A stretch of 64,000 nt of DNA. It comes from Prevotella herbatica. GTDB taxonomy: Bacteria > Bacteroidota > Bacteroidia > Bacteroidales > Bacteroidaceae. The stretch lies in the NCBI RefSeq assembly GCF_017347605.1, contig NZ_AP024484.1, forward strand, positions 3,176,501-3,240,500, in the 5' to 3' direction. Under the pieces are notes generated by a model. It made no database searches and was not told where the DNA came from. It saw only the letters and a program-made list of their open reading frames with translations. Position numbers and translations under genes: made by a program. Positions within the stretch are counted from its first letter, which is position 1; each line of letters opens with the position of its first letter. Below are positions 1 through 8,374 of the stretch, in pieces.

Positions 1-228
1 AGGCTTGTTAACACAGTAATTGCGAGTATGGGTGATGCCTTTGAAGGAGGAGAGAACGTCGCATTGTCAGGTTTTGGTTCCTTTGAAGTGAAGAAGCGTA
101 TGGAACGAGTTGTTATTAATCCTGTTACAGGACTTAAAATGCTGGTTCCACCAAAGCTGGTGCTTGGTTTTAAACCTATTGCGGCTATAAAGGAAAAACT
201 TAAAAAAGGAGGAGACGCGCATGAGTAA
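1..228 (+). CDS. HU/IHF-family DNA-binding protein (5' truncated)
   Basis: The reading frame is open from the first base of the window, so the start lies upstream. The visible part is the C-terminal two thirds of an HU/IHF subunit. It shows the core 'LSGFGSFEVKKR' strand-turn, the DNA-intercalating arm around 'RVVINPVTGLKMLVPPK', and the closing 'LGFKPIAAIKEKL' helix. Such proteins bind and bend DNA as dimers in the nucleoid. Its stop overlaps the start of the next HU-like gene by eight bases (ATGAGTAA), so the two are translationally coupled and may act together. The 'NPVTG' arm is closer to the HU/IHF consensus than the arm of its neighbour. Family assignment is firm; the exact subunit type is not. 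Confidence 0.9.
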   Translation, partial: RLVNTVIASMGDAFEGGENVALSGFGSFEVKKRMERVVINPVTGLKMLVPPKLVLGFKPIAAIKEKLKKGGDAHE

Positions 229-1525
229 CGTAAAAGATTTATCTCGTATCCTCGCTGATAAGCAAAAGTTGGATTTGGCAGATGCCGAGAAATTTTTGTC
301 ATTGATGATAGATGTCGTCAATGATGGACTTCTTGATAATAAGCTTGTGAAAATAAAAGGGCTTGGTACGTTTAAAGTTACTAGCGTAAGTCCTCGTGAA
401 AGTGTTGATGTAAACACGGGAGAGCGAATACTTATAGAAGGTAGAGACAAAATTTCTTTCTCGCCTGATAATGCGATGAAAGAGCTTGTAAACCGTCCTT
501 TTTCTCAGTTCGAAACAGTTGTTGTTAATGATGGTGTTGATTTTGGGCAGGACGAACAGGCTGATGATGATTCGCTTGATGAAACTTCAGAAGATGCGTC
601 TGATGATGTTGAAGAAACAATAGAGTTATCTGTAGAGCAAAAAGAAGAAGAACAAGTTGAATGTGAAACAGAAAAGGTTGCTAAAACCAATGATGACAAT
701 ACATCCGATTCTTGTGATAAGGAGATAGGAATACAGGAATTAAGTAACACGGTTAAAGAAAAAGTTGAAAGTGTTACCGGTAGTGATGTAGAACAGGAAA
801 CAGAAGAAAATATTGAGTTGTCTGCTGAACCGGAACAGGAAAGTGAAACTGTTGACATTAAAATAAAAGAAGTTACTCCTGAACCAGAACCTGTTGTAGA
901 AAGTGCTGTTGGTAAGGTCATAGAACATCATAATCAAAATGTGATTGAAACTTCAGAGAGAATTGACTGTAATGAAGAAAACTCTGAGGAATCGGAACCT
1001 GTTAAGAATACAACAGGGATAAATAAGCTCTTGATTATTTCAGTATTTGCATTATTTATATTGTCAGCTGGTGCATTGTGGTATATGTATAATGAAATAA
1101 CTGAACGTAACTGTCGTATTGAGAGTTTGATTAGTCGGTTAGAGGAACGAAAAGCTACGCCGAAAGCCAAACCTATAAAACCTACGGCAGTAAAGCCTGT
1201 ACCGGTTGTAAAGAAGCCGACGGAGAAAGTAAAGAGCCCTGATATTATTAGCACAAATAATGTGAAGGTGGAGAATAAACCTGCCGTCACAGAAGAATAT
1301 GAGGCAATGAATAATAGTGATGCACGTGTACGCACTGGTGCATATAAAATAGTAGGAGTACAAAAGACAGTAAAGGTAAAAGCGGGTCAGACATTGAACT
1401 CTATCAGTAGATTGTATTTCGGTCCTGGAATGGAATGCTATATAGAGGTGATGAATGGCAAAAAGGAATTGAAGGAGGGTGAAACCATAAAGATTCCAGA
1501 ACTTAAAAATAAACGTTCCAAATAA
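221..1525 (+). CDS. HU-domain / transmembrane / LysM fusion protein
   Basis: A 434-residue protein with three parts. Residues 1-95 are an HU/IHF-like DNA-binding domain ('VKIKGLGTFKV' core and 'VDVNTGERI' arm). Residues about 96-265 are a Glu/Asp-rich low-complexity linker. One transmembrane helix follows at about 269-290, then a Lys/Pro-rich spacer, and residues 384-430 form a LysM-like fold ('VKVKAGQTLNSISRLYFG', ending 'GETIKIP'). The likely topology is HU domain in the cytoplasm and LysM in the periplasm, where LysM domains usually bind peptidoglycan. This would tie DNA to the cell envelope. That role is inference; the domains are read from sequence. It overlaps the upstream HU gene by eight bases. 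Confidence 0.85.
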   Translation: MSNVKDLSRILADKQKLDLADAEKFLSLMIDVVNDGLLDNKLVKIKGLGTFKVTSVSPRESVDVNTGERILIEGRDKISFSPDNAMKELVNRPFSQFETVVVNDGVDFGQDEQADDDSLDETSEDASDDVEETIELSVEQKEEEQVECETEKVAKTNDDNTSDSCDKEIGIQELSNTVKEKVESVTGSDVEQETEENIELSAEPEQESETVDIKIKEVTPEPEPVVESAVGKVIEHHNQNVIETSERIDCNEENSEESEPVKNTTGINKLLIISVFALFILSAGALWYMYNEITERNCRIESLISRLEERKATPKAKPIKPTAVKPVPVVKKPTEKVKSPDIISTNNVKVENKPAVTEEYEAMNNSDARVRTGAYKIVGVQKTVKVKAGQTLNSISRLYFGPGMECYIEVMNGKKELKEGETIKIPELKNKRSK

Positions 1526-1572
1526 AGTTACTGTAATTCGATGGCGGTAATATATTTCGATATATTAAAAAA

Positions 1573-1604
1573 TTTGCTGAATTCGATTTTATATTGTAAT
1601 TTTG
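1573..1604 (+). promoter_or_regulatory. Bacteroidetes promoter for map
   Basis: TTTG at 1573-1576 and TAATTTTG at 1597-1604, separated by 20 bases, match the -33/-7 consensus of the Bacteroidetes primary sigma factor. The transcription start would fall near 1610, leaving a very short leader before the ATG at 1627. Confidence 0.7.
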
Positions 1605-1626
1605 TGCTCGATTTAAACATTTGAAT

Positions 1627-2487
1627 ATGATTCTTAAGAAGAAAAAATGGCATTGCCTGCCTGGTCAGCCAATTACTGAACTTGATAAGCAAGTGATGTC
1701 TTGGGAGAAAAAAGGCAAGGAAGTGCCTAGTCGTGACCTCATAAAAACTCCAGAGCAGATTGAAGGCATTCGCAAAAGTGGTGTCATCAATACTGGTTGT
1801 CTTGATGAGGTTGCTAAGAATATTCATGTAGGTATGAATACGCAAGAGATTGATGATATTTGCATGGCTTATTGTAAGGAGCATGATGCCACACCTGCAT
1901 GTTTGAATTATGAAGGCTATCCAAAAAGTGTTTGTACTAGTATAAATGAGGTAGTATGTCATGGTATTCCTAAAGAAGAGGATGTTCTTGAGGAAGGTGA
2001 TATCATAAATGTAGACATGACGACGATTTTCAACGGATATTATGCTGATGCTAGCAGAATGTTTATCATAGGCAAGACTACTCCTGAAAAGGAACAGCTT
2101 GTAAGAGTTGCAAAAGAATGTCTTGAGATTGGCGCTGAAGCTGCAAAACCATATAGTTTTGTTGGTGATATTGGTCACGCAATACAAAAGCATGCCGAGA
2201 AATATCATTATGGAGTTGTACGTGATTTATGTGGTCATGGTGTAGGATTGGATTTTCATGAGGAACCTGATGTAATGCATTTTGGTCATAAAGGTTCTGG
2301 AATGTTGCTTGTACCTGGTATGGTATTTACGATTGAACCGATGATTAATCAAGGCACATGGAAAGTTTTCCTTGATGCTGATGATCCTTATGAATGGGAG
2401 ATTGTTACAGGTGATGAATTGCCAAGTGCTCAATGGGAGCACACATTTGTTATGACAGAGCATGGACTGGAAATCCTTACATATTAA
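1627..2487 (+). CDS. map: Type I methionine aminopeptidase
   Basis: This 286-residue metallopeptidase removes the initiator Met from nascent proteins. Seen in sequence: a Lys-rich N-terminal extension with a 'WHCLPGQP' motif, then the pita-bread fold with 'CHGIP', metal ligands in 'INVDMTTIFNGYYADASR' (two Asp), 'GHGVGLDFHEEP' (His), 'FTIEPM' (Glu) and 'WEHTFVMTEHG' (Glu). The N-terminal extension is longer than in the E. coli enzyme. I chose the ATG at 1627 over an in-frame TTG at 1621 because it is the normal codon and still lies after the predicted transcript start. It is followed by tsaD after 31 bases in the same direction. Confidence 0.95.
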   Translation: MILKKKKWHCLPGQPITELDKQVMSWEKKGKEVPSRDLIKTPEQIEGIRKSGVINTGCLDEVAKNIHVGMNTQEIDDICMAYCKEHDATPACLNYEGYPKSVCTSINEVVCHGIPKEEDVLEEGDIINVDMTTIFNGYYADASRMFIIGKTTPEKEQLVRVAKECLEIGAEAAKPYSFVGDIGHAIQKHAEKYHYGVVRDLCGHGVGLDFHEEPDVMHFGHKGSGMLLVPGMVFTIEPMINQGTWKVFLDADDPYEWEIVTGDELPSAQWEHTFVMTEHGLEILTY

Positions 2488-2518
2488 TAGTAAAGACTTA
2501 AAATGAAATTCGAAATAT

Positions 2519-3550
2519 ATGGAGAATAAAGATATTTATATATTAGGTATTGAGTCTTCGTGCGATGATACCTCTGCAGCTGTGTTGAAAAATGGTGTGC
2601 TTCTTTCTAATGTTACAGCTTCACAGGATGTTCATAAAGCTTATGGTGGCGTAGTTCCTGAGTTGGCTTCACGTGCACATCAGCAAAATGTAGTTCCCGT
2701 AGTTGATCAGGCTATAAAGCGTGCTGGTATTACAAAGGAAATGCTAAGCGCAATAGCTTTTACACGTGGTCCAGGATTGATGGGTTCTCTTCTTGTAGGT
2801 GTGAATTTCGCAAAAGGATTTGCACGTTCATTGAATATCCCTTTGATAGATGTCAATCATCTTCAAGGTCATGTTATGGCTCATTTTATTAAGGAAAACG
2901 ACGATGATACAACAGCTCCACCTTTCCCATTTATCTGTCTCTTGGTTTCTGGTGGCAATTCACAGATTGTTAAAGTAAATGCATATAATGATATGCAGGT
3001 TCTTGGACAGACTATTGATGATGCTGCTGGTGAGGCGATTGATAAGTGTTCAAAGGTTATGGGACTTGGATATCCTGGCGGCCCTATTATAGATAAGCTT
3101 GCTCGTCAGGGTAATCCTAAAGCGTATAAATTTTCAGAACCTCATATTCCTGGATTGAATTATTCTTTTTCAGGATTGAAGACGTCTTTCCTATATAACC
3201 TTCGTGAGTGGGTAAGTGAGGATCCTGATTTTGTAGAGCATCATAAGCAAGATTTGGCTGCAAGTTTGGAATTTACAATTGTAGATATCCTTATGAAAAA
3301 ATTACGTAAGGCTGTAGAAGATACTAATATTACTCATGTTGCAGTAGCTGGTGGAGTATCTGCTAATAATGGACTTCGTAATGCTTTCCGTGAGCATGCT
3401 GATAAATATGGTTGGACAATATACATACCTAAATTTAGCTATACAACTGATAATGCCGCGATGATAGCATGTGTAGGTAATTTTAAATATGAGGATAAGG
3501 ATTTCGGCTCTATAGATATGCCGGCTTTCTCAAAAGTAACCTTTAAGTAA
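2519..3550 (+). CDS. tsaD: tRNA N6-adenosine threonylcarbamoyltransferase TsaD
   Basis: The 343-residue protein is the catalytic subunit that transfers threonylcarbamoyl to A37 of ANN-decoding tRNAs, working with TsaB and TsaE. It begins 'ILGIESSCDDTSAAV', carries the metal-binding HxxxH motif in 'NHLQGHVMAHF', the phosphate loop 'LLVSGGNSQIV', 'GLNYSFSGLKTS' and 'VAVAGGVSANNGLR'. Length and motif order match the family across bacteria. It sits between map and a CinA-like gene, with only five bases to the latter, so co-transcription is likely. Confidence 0.97.
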   Translation: MENKDIYILGIESSCDDTSAAVLKNGVLLSNVTASQDVHKAYGGVVPELASRAHQQNVVPVVDQAIKRAGITKEMLSAIAFTRGPGLMGSLLVGVNFAKGFARSLNIPLIDVNHLQGHVMAHFIKENDDDTTAPPFPFICLLVSGGNSQIVKVNAYNDMQVLGQTIDDAAGEAIDKCSKVMGLGYPGGPIIDKLARQGNPKAYKFSEPHIPGLNYSFSGLKTSFLYNLREWVSEDPDFVEHHKQDLAASLEFTIVDILMKKLRKAVEDTNITHVAVAGGVSANNGLRNAFREHADKYGWTIYIPKFSYTTDNAAMIACVGNFKYEDKDFGSIDMPAFSKVTFK

Positions 3551-3555
3551 ATGAT

Positions 3556-4056
3556 ATGGAATTAGAAAGTAAAGTATTAAGTAAAGAAATACAGCAATAT
3601 TTGTATGATAATGACCTTACTCTCGGAACTGCTGAAAGTTGTACCGGTGGACGTATTGCAGAAGCTATAATCTCAGTACCAGGGGCTAGTAATTACTTCA
3701 AGGGAGGAATTATTAGTTATACAAATGAGATAAAGGAAAACCTATTGCATGTTTCTCACGAAACGTTGGAAGAGCAGACTGCTGTTTGTGAAGATGTTGC
3801 CAAGCAAATGGTTGCAGGAGCATGTGATGCACTGAATGTTGATTATGCTATTTCTGCAACAGGCGTAGCTGGACCAGCAGGAGGTACACCTTCAATACCT
3901 GTTGGTACGATATGGATAGGATATGGTTGCAAGGATGATATACGTACGTTTAAGTTGGAAGAAGACTTTGGACGAGATATAAATCTTGCTATTGCATCAA
4001 GAAAAGCTTTGAGATTATTTTTGGATTTTGTTAAAGAAAAGAATCCGAAAGAGTAA
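3556..4056 (+). CDS. CinA C-terminal-domain protein (nicotinamide-nucleotide amidohydrolase PncC)
   Basis: The 166-residue protein corresponds to the stand-alone CinA C-terminal domain, which in characterised members deamidates nicotinamide mononucleotide for NAD recycling. Key signatures are 'LGTAESCTGGRIAEAI' near the N-terminus with the conserved Ser/Cys, 'YFKGGIISYTNEIK', and 'AISATGVAGPAGGTPSIPVGTIWIG'. The N-terminal MoCF-like domain of long CinA proteins is absent, as in PncC. It starts five bases after tsaD. A weak 8-bp hairpin (4070-4089) lies just downstream, but it has no clear T-run. Confidence 0.9.
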   Translation: MELESKVLSKEIQQYLYDNDLTLGTAESCTGGRIAEAIISVPGASNYFKGGIISYTNEIKENLLHVSHETLEEQTAVCEDVAKQMVAGACDALNVDYAISATGVAGPAGGTPSIPVGTIWIGYGCKDDIRTFKLEEDFGRDINLAIASRKALRLFLDFVKEKNPKE

Positions 4057-4103
4057 CTCAAAACAAAAAAATACTTAAATATAAGTATTCTTTAGGGAAA
4101 TAT

Positions 4104-4134
4104 TTTGGGAAATTCAAAATTATTTGTAATTTTG
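4104..4134 (+). promoter_or_regulatory. Promoter for rpmB-rpmG-DUF4295
   Basis: TTTG at 4104-4107 and TAATTTTG at 4127-4134 with a 19-base spacer give a near-perfect Bacteroidetes promoter about 50 bases before rpmB. Confidence 0.75.
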
Positions 4135-4186
4135 CACCCTGTTTGGAATAAGTATCAAAAAACGAAAACAAAAATTAAAGATAGTA

Positions 4187-4450
4187 ATGTCTAAGATTTG
4201 TCAGATTACAGGAAAGAAGGCACAGTTAGGTTGTAATGTGTCTCACTCAAAGCACCGTACAAAGAGAAGCTTTGATGTTAACCTCTTCAGCAAAAAATTC
4301 TACTATGTAGAAGAGAATTGCTGGATTAGCCTTAAGGTCAGCGCTGCTGGTCTTCGTCTCATTAATAAAGTCGGTCTTGACGCTGCCTTGAAGCAGGCTG
4401 TTTCTAAGGGTTATTGCGACTGGAAAGACATTAAAGTAATAGGAGAATAA
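4187..4450 (+). CDS. rpmB: 50S ribosomal protein L28
   Basis: An 87-residue basic protein that begins '[21 protein letters not shown]', with the L28 signature '[12 protein letters not shown]' and a conserved C-terminal helix ('[14 protein letters not shown]'). L28 is part of the large ribosomal subunit. It is the first gene of a three-gene operon with rpmG and a DUF4295 gene, a typical Bacteroidetes arrangement. The strong promoter at 4104-4134 fits high expression. Confidence 0.97.
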   Translation: MSKICQITGKKAQLGCNVSHSKHRTKRSFDVNLFSKKFYYVEENCWISLKVSAAGLRLINKVGLDAALKQAVSKGYCDWKDIKVIGE

Positions 4451-4455
4451 TTATC

Positions 4456-4644
4456 ATGGCAAAGAAAGCTAAAGGAAATAGAGTGCAGGTCGTTCTAGAG
4501 TGCACTGAAATGAAGAATAGCGGACTTCCAGGAACAAGCCGTTACGTAACAACAAAAAATCGTAAGAACACTCCTGAGCGTCTTGAATTGAAAAAATTCA
4601 ACCCAATCCTGAAGAAGATGACTCTTCACAAGGAGATTAAGTAA
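4456..4644 (+). CDS. rpmG: 50S ribosomal protein L33
   Basis: The 62-residue protein has the L33 pattern '[10 protein letters not shown]', '[19 protein letters not shown]' and '[10 protein letters not shown]'. The paired Cys residues of zinc-binding L33 forms are not present (only one Cys is seen), so this is the Cys-minus type. It starts five bases after rpmB and is followed by the DUF4295 gene after 25 bases. Confidence 0.96.
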   Translation: MAKKAKGNRVQVVLECTEMKNSGLPGTSRYVTTKNRKNTPERLELKKFNPILKKMTLHKEIK

Positions 4645-4669
4645 TAACCCTTTTAAATTCATATAAGAT

Positions 4670-4828
4670 ATGGCAAAGAAAGCGGTCGCTACCCTCCATG
4701 AAGGTTCTTCGGAAGGTCGCGCATATTCAAAGGTAATAAAGATGGTAAAGAGCCCTAAGACTGGTGCTTATGTATTTGATGAGCACATGGTTCCTAATGA
4801 GGCTGTTAAGGATTTCTTTAAGAAGTAA
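4670..4828 (+). CDS. DUF4295 family small protein
   Basis: A 52-residue basic protein starting 'MAKKAVATLHEGSSEGRAYS' and ending 'VPNEAVKDFFKK'. In Bacteroidetes a DUF4295 protein is regularly encoded right after L28 and L33, which suggests a ribosome-linked role; no function is established. The coding call rests on the conserved position, the family-like sequence, and placement between rpmG and a strong terminator. In many relatives ftsY follows; here the operon ends instead. Confidence 0.88.
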   Translation: MAKKAVATLHEGSSEGRAYSKVIKMVKSPKTGAYVFDEHMVPNEAVKDFFKK

Positions 4829-4846
4829 TTCTATTAAGAACTAAAT

Positions 4847-4889
4847 AAAAAAGGTTGTAAAGTTTCGCTTTACAACCTTTTTATTTTTG
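4847..4889 (+). terminator. Rho-independent terminator after the rpmB operon
   Basis: A perfect 13-bp stem (4850-4862 with 4868-4880) closes on the five-base loop TTTCG and is followed by T-rich sequence, 22 bases after the DUF4295 stop. Confidence 0.9.
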
Positions 4890-5103
4890 TATATTTTTAT
4901 AAGTTGTTTATCAACTAAGATTATCCTATCTTCTAAAACTGCCGTTTACAGATGAAAGCGAATAAGTCTCTTGTGATACATATATGCTCTGGTTGCTATT
5001 ATAGACAAGAACTTATAGCATATTAATAGAACAAAATAAAAGAATCAGTAAGTAAAATATTCGTAAAAAACAAACCCTGTTATGAATAATCTACTAGTAT
5101 TGG
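4890..5103. other. Intergenic space with no recognised feature
   Basis: AT-rich sequence between two convergent transcripts. I see no open frame with family features, no tRNA and no clear hairpin other than the rpmB-operon terminator beside it. Confidence 0.6.
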
Positions 5104-5604
5104 TTATTTGAAAAACTTCGTATACTCGTTTTCAAAGTTTGGTGTGAAGACATTTTTGCCAATATTGTTTAATAATTCATTATGGCTCCAGAATCTTCCA
5201 CCGTCCAATTCCTCTTTGCTTGGCTGTACCTCTCCATCATATATCGTTTTGTGTACATAAACCAATTCTTTTTCACGCGCACTTTCAAAAACATAGTGCC
5301 CCATATCCTGTGGTGTGAAATCTGTTATTCCTAGTTCTTCCCTTACTTCTCGTTTCAGTGCTGTTTTTACATCTTCACCTAGATCGATATGTCCACCACA
5401 TGCCGTATCCCATTTTGAAGGTTGAATATCTTTCCATGCAGGACGTTTTTGTAGGTAAAGATCTCCATTGCTGTTGAAAACATGTAGGTGCACCACTGGA
5501 TGTAATTTTTTGCTTCCGCTGTGTGCTTCTCCGCGACTTATTGCCCCGATAATGTTTCCTTGTTCATCAACAAGAGGAAACATCTCATTTTTGTTATCTT
5601 TCAT
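5104..5604 (-). CDS. Nudix hydrolase (YfcD-like)
   Basis: The 166-residue protein has a full Nudix box, 'GHIDLGEDVKTALKREVREE' followed by LGI (pattern GX5EX7REUXEEXGU), which binds the metal that hydrolyses nucleoside-diphosphate-type substrates. Upstream 'HPVVHLHVFNSNGDLYLQKR' and 'WDTACGGH' match the YfcD branch. That branch is related to type 1 isopentenyl-diphosphate isomerase, but I do not see the isomerase's catalytic Cys motif. It starts three bases after ispE stops, so it shares the ispE transcript. The pairing hints at isoprenoid metabolism, but the substrate is unknown. Confidence 0.88.
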   Translation of the reverse strand: MKDNKNEMFPLVDEQGNIIGAISRGEAHSGSKKLHPVVHLHVFNSNGDLYLQKRPAWKDIQPSKWDTACGGHIDLGEDVKTALKREVREELGITDFTPQDMGHYVFESAREKELVYVHKTIYDGEVQPSKEELDGGRFWSHNELLNNIGKNVFTPNFENEYTKFFK

Positions 5605-5607
5605 ATT

Positions 5608-6447
5608 TTATAATTTAGCTTTAAAGGTAAAGCAATCCGGGAATAGTCCTTCTAGCTCTTTAGGTTCCTCTTTGAACAGACCGTAAATAGAGCTTCCGCT
5701 ACCACTCATTTGAGCAAATACAGCGCCTTTTTCATAAAGCTTGTTCTTAATGTTGCTTAGTTCAGGATGATTTGTGAATATTGATAATTCAAAATCATTA
5801 ACCAACAGATCTTTCCATGTATATATAGATTTGTGAACTATTTCTTTACAGCAAATTTCAGGTGTGCGTGGTGCAACGTTTGCATAGGCCTCTTTCGTAG
5901 AAACCGCAATATCTGGTTTAACAAGGAATAAATAGTATCCGTTTAGATTACCCTTTGGTCCATCTGCTGGCATAAGTTGATCACCGATACCTGTAGCGTA
6001 ACATGGTTCGCAACCAATGAAGAATGCACAGTCTGCACCAAGCTTGGCAGCATATCTTTCCATTTCCGCATTACCTATGTTAAGTCTGAAACGTTCATCA
6101 AGAAGTTTTATCATGTGGGCTGCATCACTAGATCCACCACCCAAGCCAGCTTGTGAAGGTATTCGTTTATAAAGATGTGCATGTACTCGTGGAAGTTTAT
6201 AGTCTTCAGCTATTAAATTGTAGGCTTTTACAACTAGATTGTTGTTCTCGTCACATTCAATAGCGTTTCCAGTAACTTTTAAGTCGCAATCGTTTTCTGA
6301 TGGAAATTTCTCATCCATATATTTTATCTCTAAAGCATCATATAATGGAATAGGGTAGAATACCGTTTCCAGATTGTGATAACCATCGGAACGTTTGCTT
6401 ACGATGTTCAGTCCAAGATTAATTTTAGCACATGGAAATATAATCAT
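5608..6447 (-). CDS. ispE: 4-diphosphocytidyl-2-C-methyl-D-erythritol kinase
   Basis: The 279-residue GHMP kinase phosphorylates CDP-methylerythritol in the MEP route to isoprenoids. Visible motifs are the N-terminal 'AKINLGLNIVSKRSDGYHNL', the ATP-binding glycine loop 'AGLGGGSSDAAHMI', and the C-terminal 'QMSGSGSSIYGLF'. Length is normal for the family. It heads a two-gene minus-strand operon with the Nudix hydrolase and is transcribed divergently from dnaB, with its own promoter at 6473-6506. Confidence 0.96.
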   Translation of the reverse strand: MIIFPCAKINLGLNIVSKRSDGYHNLETVFYPIPLYDALEIKYMDEKFPSENDCDLKVTGNAIECDENNNLVVKAYNLIAEDYKLPRVHAHLYKRIPSQAGLGGGSSDAAHMIKLLDERFRLNIGNAEMERYAAKLGADCAFFIGCEPCYATGIGDQLMPADGPKGNLNGYYLFLVKPDIAVSTKEAYANVAPRTPEICCKEIVHKSIYTWKDLLVNDFELSIFTNHPELSNIKNKLYEKGAVFAQMSGSGSSIYGLFKEEPKELEGLFPDCFTFKAKL

Positions 6448-6472
6448 AGTTTTTTATTTTTAATTATGTACA

Positions 6473-6506
6473 CAAAGATATTGCAAACACGAGCATAATC
6501 ACCAAA
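6473..6506 (-). promoter_or_regulatory. Promoter for ispE
   Basis: On the minus strand TTTG (6503-6506) and TATCTTTG (6473-6480) are spaced by 22 bases, 26 bases upstream of the ispE start. Confidence 0.6.
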
Positions 6507-6560
6507 CTTGTTTGAATGTTATGCTGCGAGCAGATGTATCTTATGCAAAAATACAAAAAA
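6481..6560. repeat. Dispersed repeat copy A (AAACTTG-TTGAAT element)
   Basis: This stretch resembles 42306-42395. Both hold a TGCAAA, then CAAACTTG followed by TTGAAT, then a TCG/TGC-rich stretch with GCAG, then TATCTT and a CAAA-containing tract. The similarity is by eye and imperfect. Confidence 0.45.
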
Positions 6561-6622
6561 TCTAATAACCATAATATTATATAAACAAAAAAATTATTAC
6601 CTTTGTCACAAATCATTAATTT

Positions 6623-8152
6623 ATGGCAGAAAATAACAGCAATAATACTAAAAAACGTAAGACTTCTACCCCAATAGATACAACTTATGGTCATCTTCAA
6701 CCGCAGGCTACAGACATTGAAAGAGCGGTACTCGGTGCTTTAATGATAGACAAGGATGCATTTTCAATGATTTCAGAGATTATACGTCCAGAGACTTTCT
6801 ACGAGCCAAGAAACCAAAAAATATATCAGGCTATTCAGAACCTGAATATGAGTGAGCGCCCTGTTGATATCATGACCGTTACCGAAGAATTGAAAAAGGA
6901 AGGTACTATTGATGATATTGGTGGTCCTGGCTACGTGCTAGATATCAGTGCTCACGTGGCATCTTCTGCTAATGTGGAATATCATGCTCATATCTTGGCA
7001 CAGAAATTTCTCGCTCGCCAGCTTATTCAGTTTGCTAGTAGGATTGAGGAAAAAGCTTTTGATGATACCGTTGACGTTGATGCATTGATGCAGGAGGCCG
7101 AAGGTACATTGTTTGAGATATCACAGAAAAATATGAAGCAGGACTATACTCAGATAGATCCTGTTATTCAACAGGCTGTGGACATCTTGCAAAAGGCTTC
7201 AGCCAATACTGGTGGTTTGACTGGTGTTCCAACTGGATATACTCAGTTAGATGAAATGACGAGTGGATGGCAGCAGAGTGACCTTGTTATTATTGCTGGA
7301 CGTCCAGCCATGGGTAAGACTTCTTTCGCACTTAGTTTGGCAAAGAATATAGCTGTTGATTATAGAATCCCTATTGCGTTCTTCTCTCTGGAAATGAACA
7401 ACGTTCAGCTTGTAAACCGTTTGATCTCGAATACTTGTGAGATTGCGGGTAGCAAAATGCTGAACGGACAGCTTACTCCTGATGAATGGGAACGTCTTGA
7501 CAAAAATCTTAGAAAGTTGACAGGTGCTCCTGTCTATGTGGATGATACCCCAGGTTTGTCAGTATTCGAACTCCGTACTAAAGCCCGTAGGTTGGCACGT
7601 GAAAAAGGAGTTAAGATTATAATGATTGACTACCTTCAGTTGATGAATGCCAATGGTATGAAGTTTGGTAGCCGTCAGGAGGAGGTTTCAACAATATCAA
7701 GATCATTAAAAGGATTAGCAAAGGAATTGAATATACCAATACTTGCACTTTCTCAGTTGAATCGTACGGTTGAAAATCGTGATGGACTTGAAGGTAAGCG
7801 TCCTCAGCTTAGTGACTTGCGTGAATCAGGAGCTATCGAGCAGGATGCCGATATGGTACTTTTCGTGCATCGTCCTGAATACTATCATATTTTCAATGAT
7901 GAAAAGGGTAACGACCTTCACGGAAAAGCTCAAATCATTATTGCAAAGCATAGAAAGGGTGCTACTGGAGATGTAATACTTACATTTAAGGGTGAATATA
8001 CTAGATTCCAAAATCCAGAAGAATCTTATGGTCTACCTCAGGGTGGTGGAGAGATTATTGGTTCGAAGATGAACAACGGTGATGCTGCTCCTCAAGACAA
8101 TCCATTTGGTGATATGCCACCTATTCCTCAAGGAGACAATATGCCTTTCTAG
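6623..8152 (+). CDS. dnaB: Replicative DNA helicase DnaB
   Basis: The 509-residue hexameric helicase unwinds DNA at the replication fork. The N-terminal domain ('PQATDIERAVLGALMID') is followed by a RecA-like motor with Walker A 'AGRPAMGKTSFALSLA', Walker B 'IIMIDYLQLM', and the 'SQLNRTVENR' and 'DLRESGAIEQDADMVLFVHR' motifs. No intein or insertion is present. The C-terminus has a Pro/Asp/Asn-rich tail. A -7-like TACCTTTG at 6598-6605 lies just upstream, but no good -33 element is visible. Confidence 0.97.
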   Translation: MAENNSNNTKKRKTSTPIDTTYGHLQPQATDIERAVLGALMIDKDAFSMISEIIRPETFYEPRNQKIYQAIQNLNMSERPVDIMTVTEELKKEGTIDDIGGPGYVLDISAHVASSANVEYHAHILAQKFLARQLIQFASRIEEKAFDDTVDVDALMQEAEGTLFEISQKNMKQDYTQIDPVIQQAVDILQKASANTGGLTGVPTGYTQLDEMTSGWQQSDLVIIAGRPAMGKTSFALSLAKNIAVDYRIPIAFFSLEMNNVQLVNRLISNTCEIAGSKMLNGQLTPDEWERLDKNLRKLTGAPVYVDDTPGLSVFELRTKARRLAREKGVKIIMIDYLQLMNANGMKFGSRQEEVSTISRSLKGLAKELNIPILALSQLNRTVENRDGLEGKRPQLSDLRESGAIEQDADMVLFVHRPEYYHIFNDEKGNDLHGKAQIIIAKHRKGATGDVILTFKGEYTRFQNPEESYGLPQGGGEIIGSKMNNGDAAPQDNPFGDMPPIPQGDNMPF

Positions 8153-8235
8153 TTTGAATTAAATAATAAAAACGATTTAAAAAGTTATCAAAAGTAGTAA
8201 TCTGAAAGATTTTTAGATAAAAATGTTTTAATTCT

Positions 8236-8267
8236 TTTGTGTATTTAGAAATATATCATTACCTTTG
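8236..8267 (+). promoter_or_regulatory. Promoter for the leu operon leader
   Basis: TTTG at 8236-8239 and TACCTTTG at 8260-8267 with a 20-base spacer. The transcript would start near 8273, about 18 bases before the leader peptide. Confidence 0.75.
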
Positions 8268-8290
8268 CATTCGTAAATACAAAATAGTAT

Positions 8291-8374
8291 ATGATTACAT
8301 CTCTAAACATATTGAGCATTATTATTCGAATTCGACTTCAAAAAGTGAGTGGAAGTGGTAAGGTGCGCATATAG
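8291..8374 (+). CDS. leu operon leader peptide (27 residues)
   Basis: A short frame from ATG to TAG encodes 27 residues, 12 of them branched-chain (7 Ile, 3 Leu, 2 Val), including the run I-I-I-R-I-R-L at residues 10-16. It lies between a strong promoter and a terminator ahead of leuA. The mRNA just after the Ile/Leu run (8343-8357) is complementary to the 5' arm of that terminator. This layout is that of a classical amino-acid attenuator in which ribosome stalling at Ile/Leu codons would favour readthrough. The regulatory reading is inference from sequence. Confidence 0.75.
   Translation: MITSLNILSIIIRIRLQKVSGSGKVRI

Noticed and set aside
1528..2208. A 226-codon open frame on the minus strand opposite map
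   Set aside because: It lies entirely antisense to a clear methionine aminopeptidase, has a Phe/Ile/Asn-rich composition typical of shadow frames, and shows no family motif.
4066..4092. Terminator after the CinA-like gene
   Set aside because: The 8-bp AT-rich hairpin lacks a T-run and is too weak to call.
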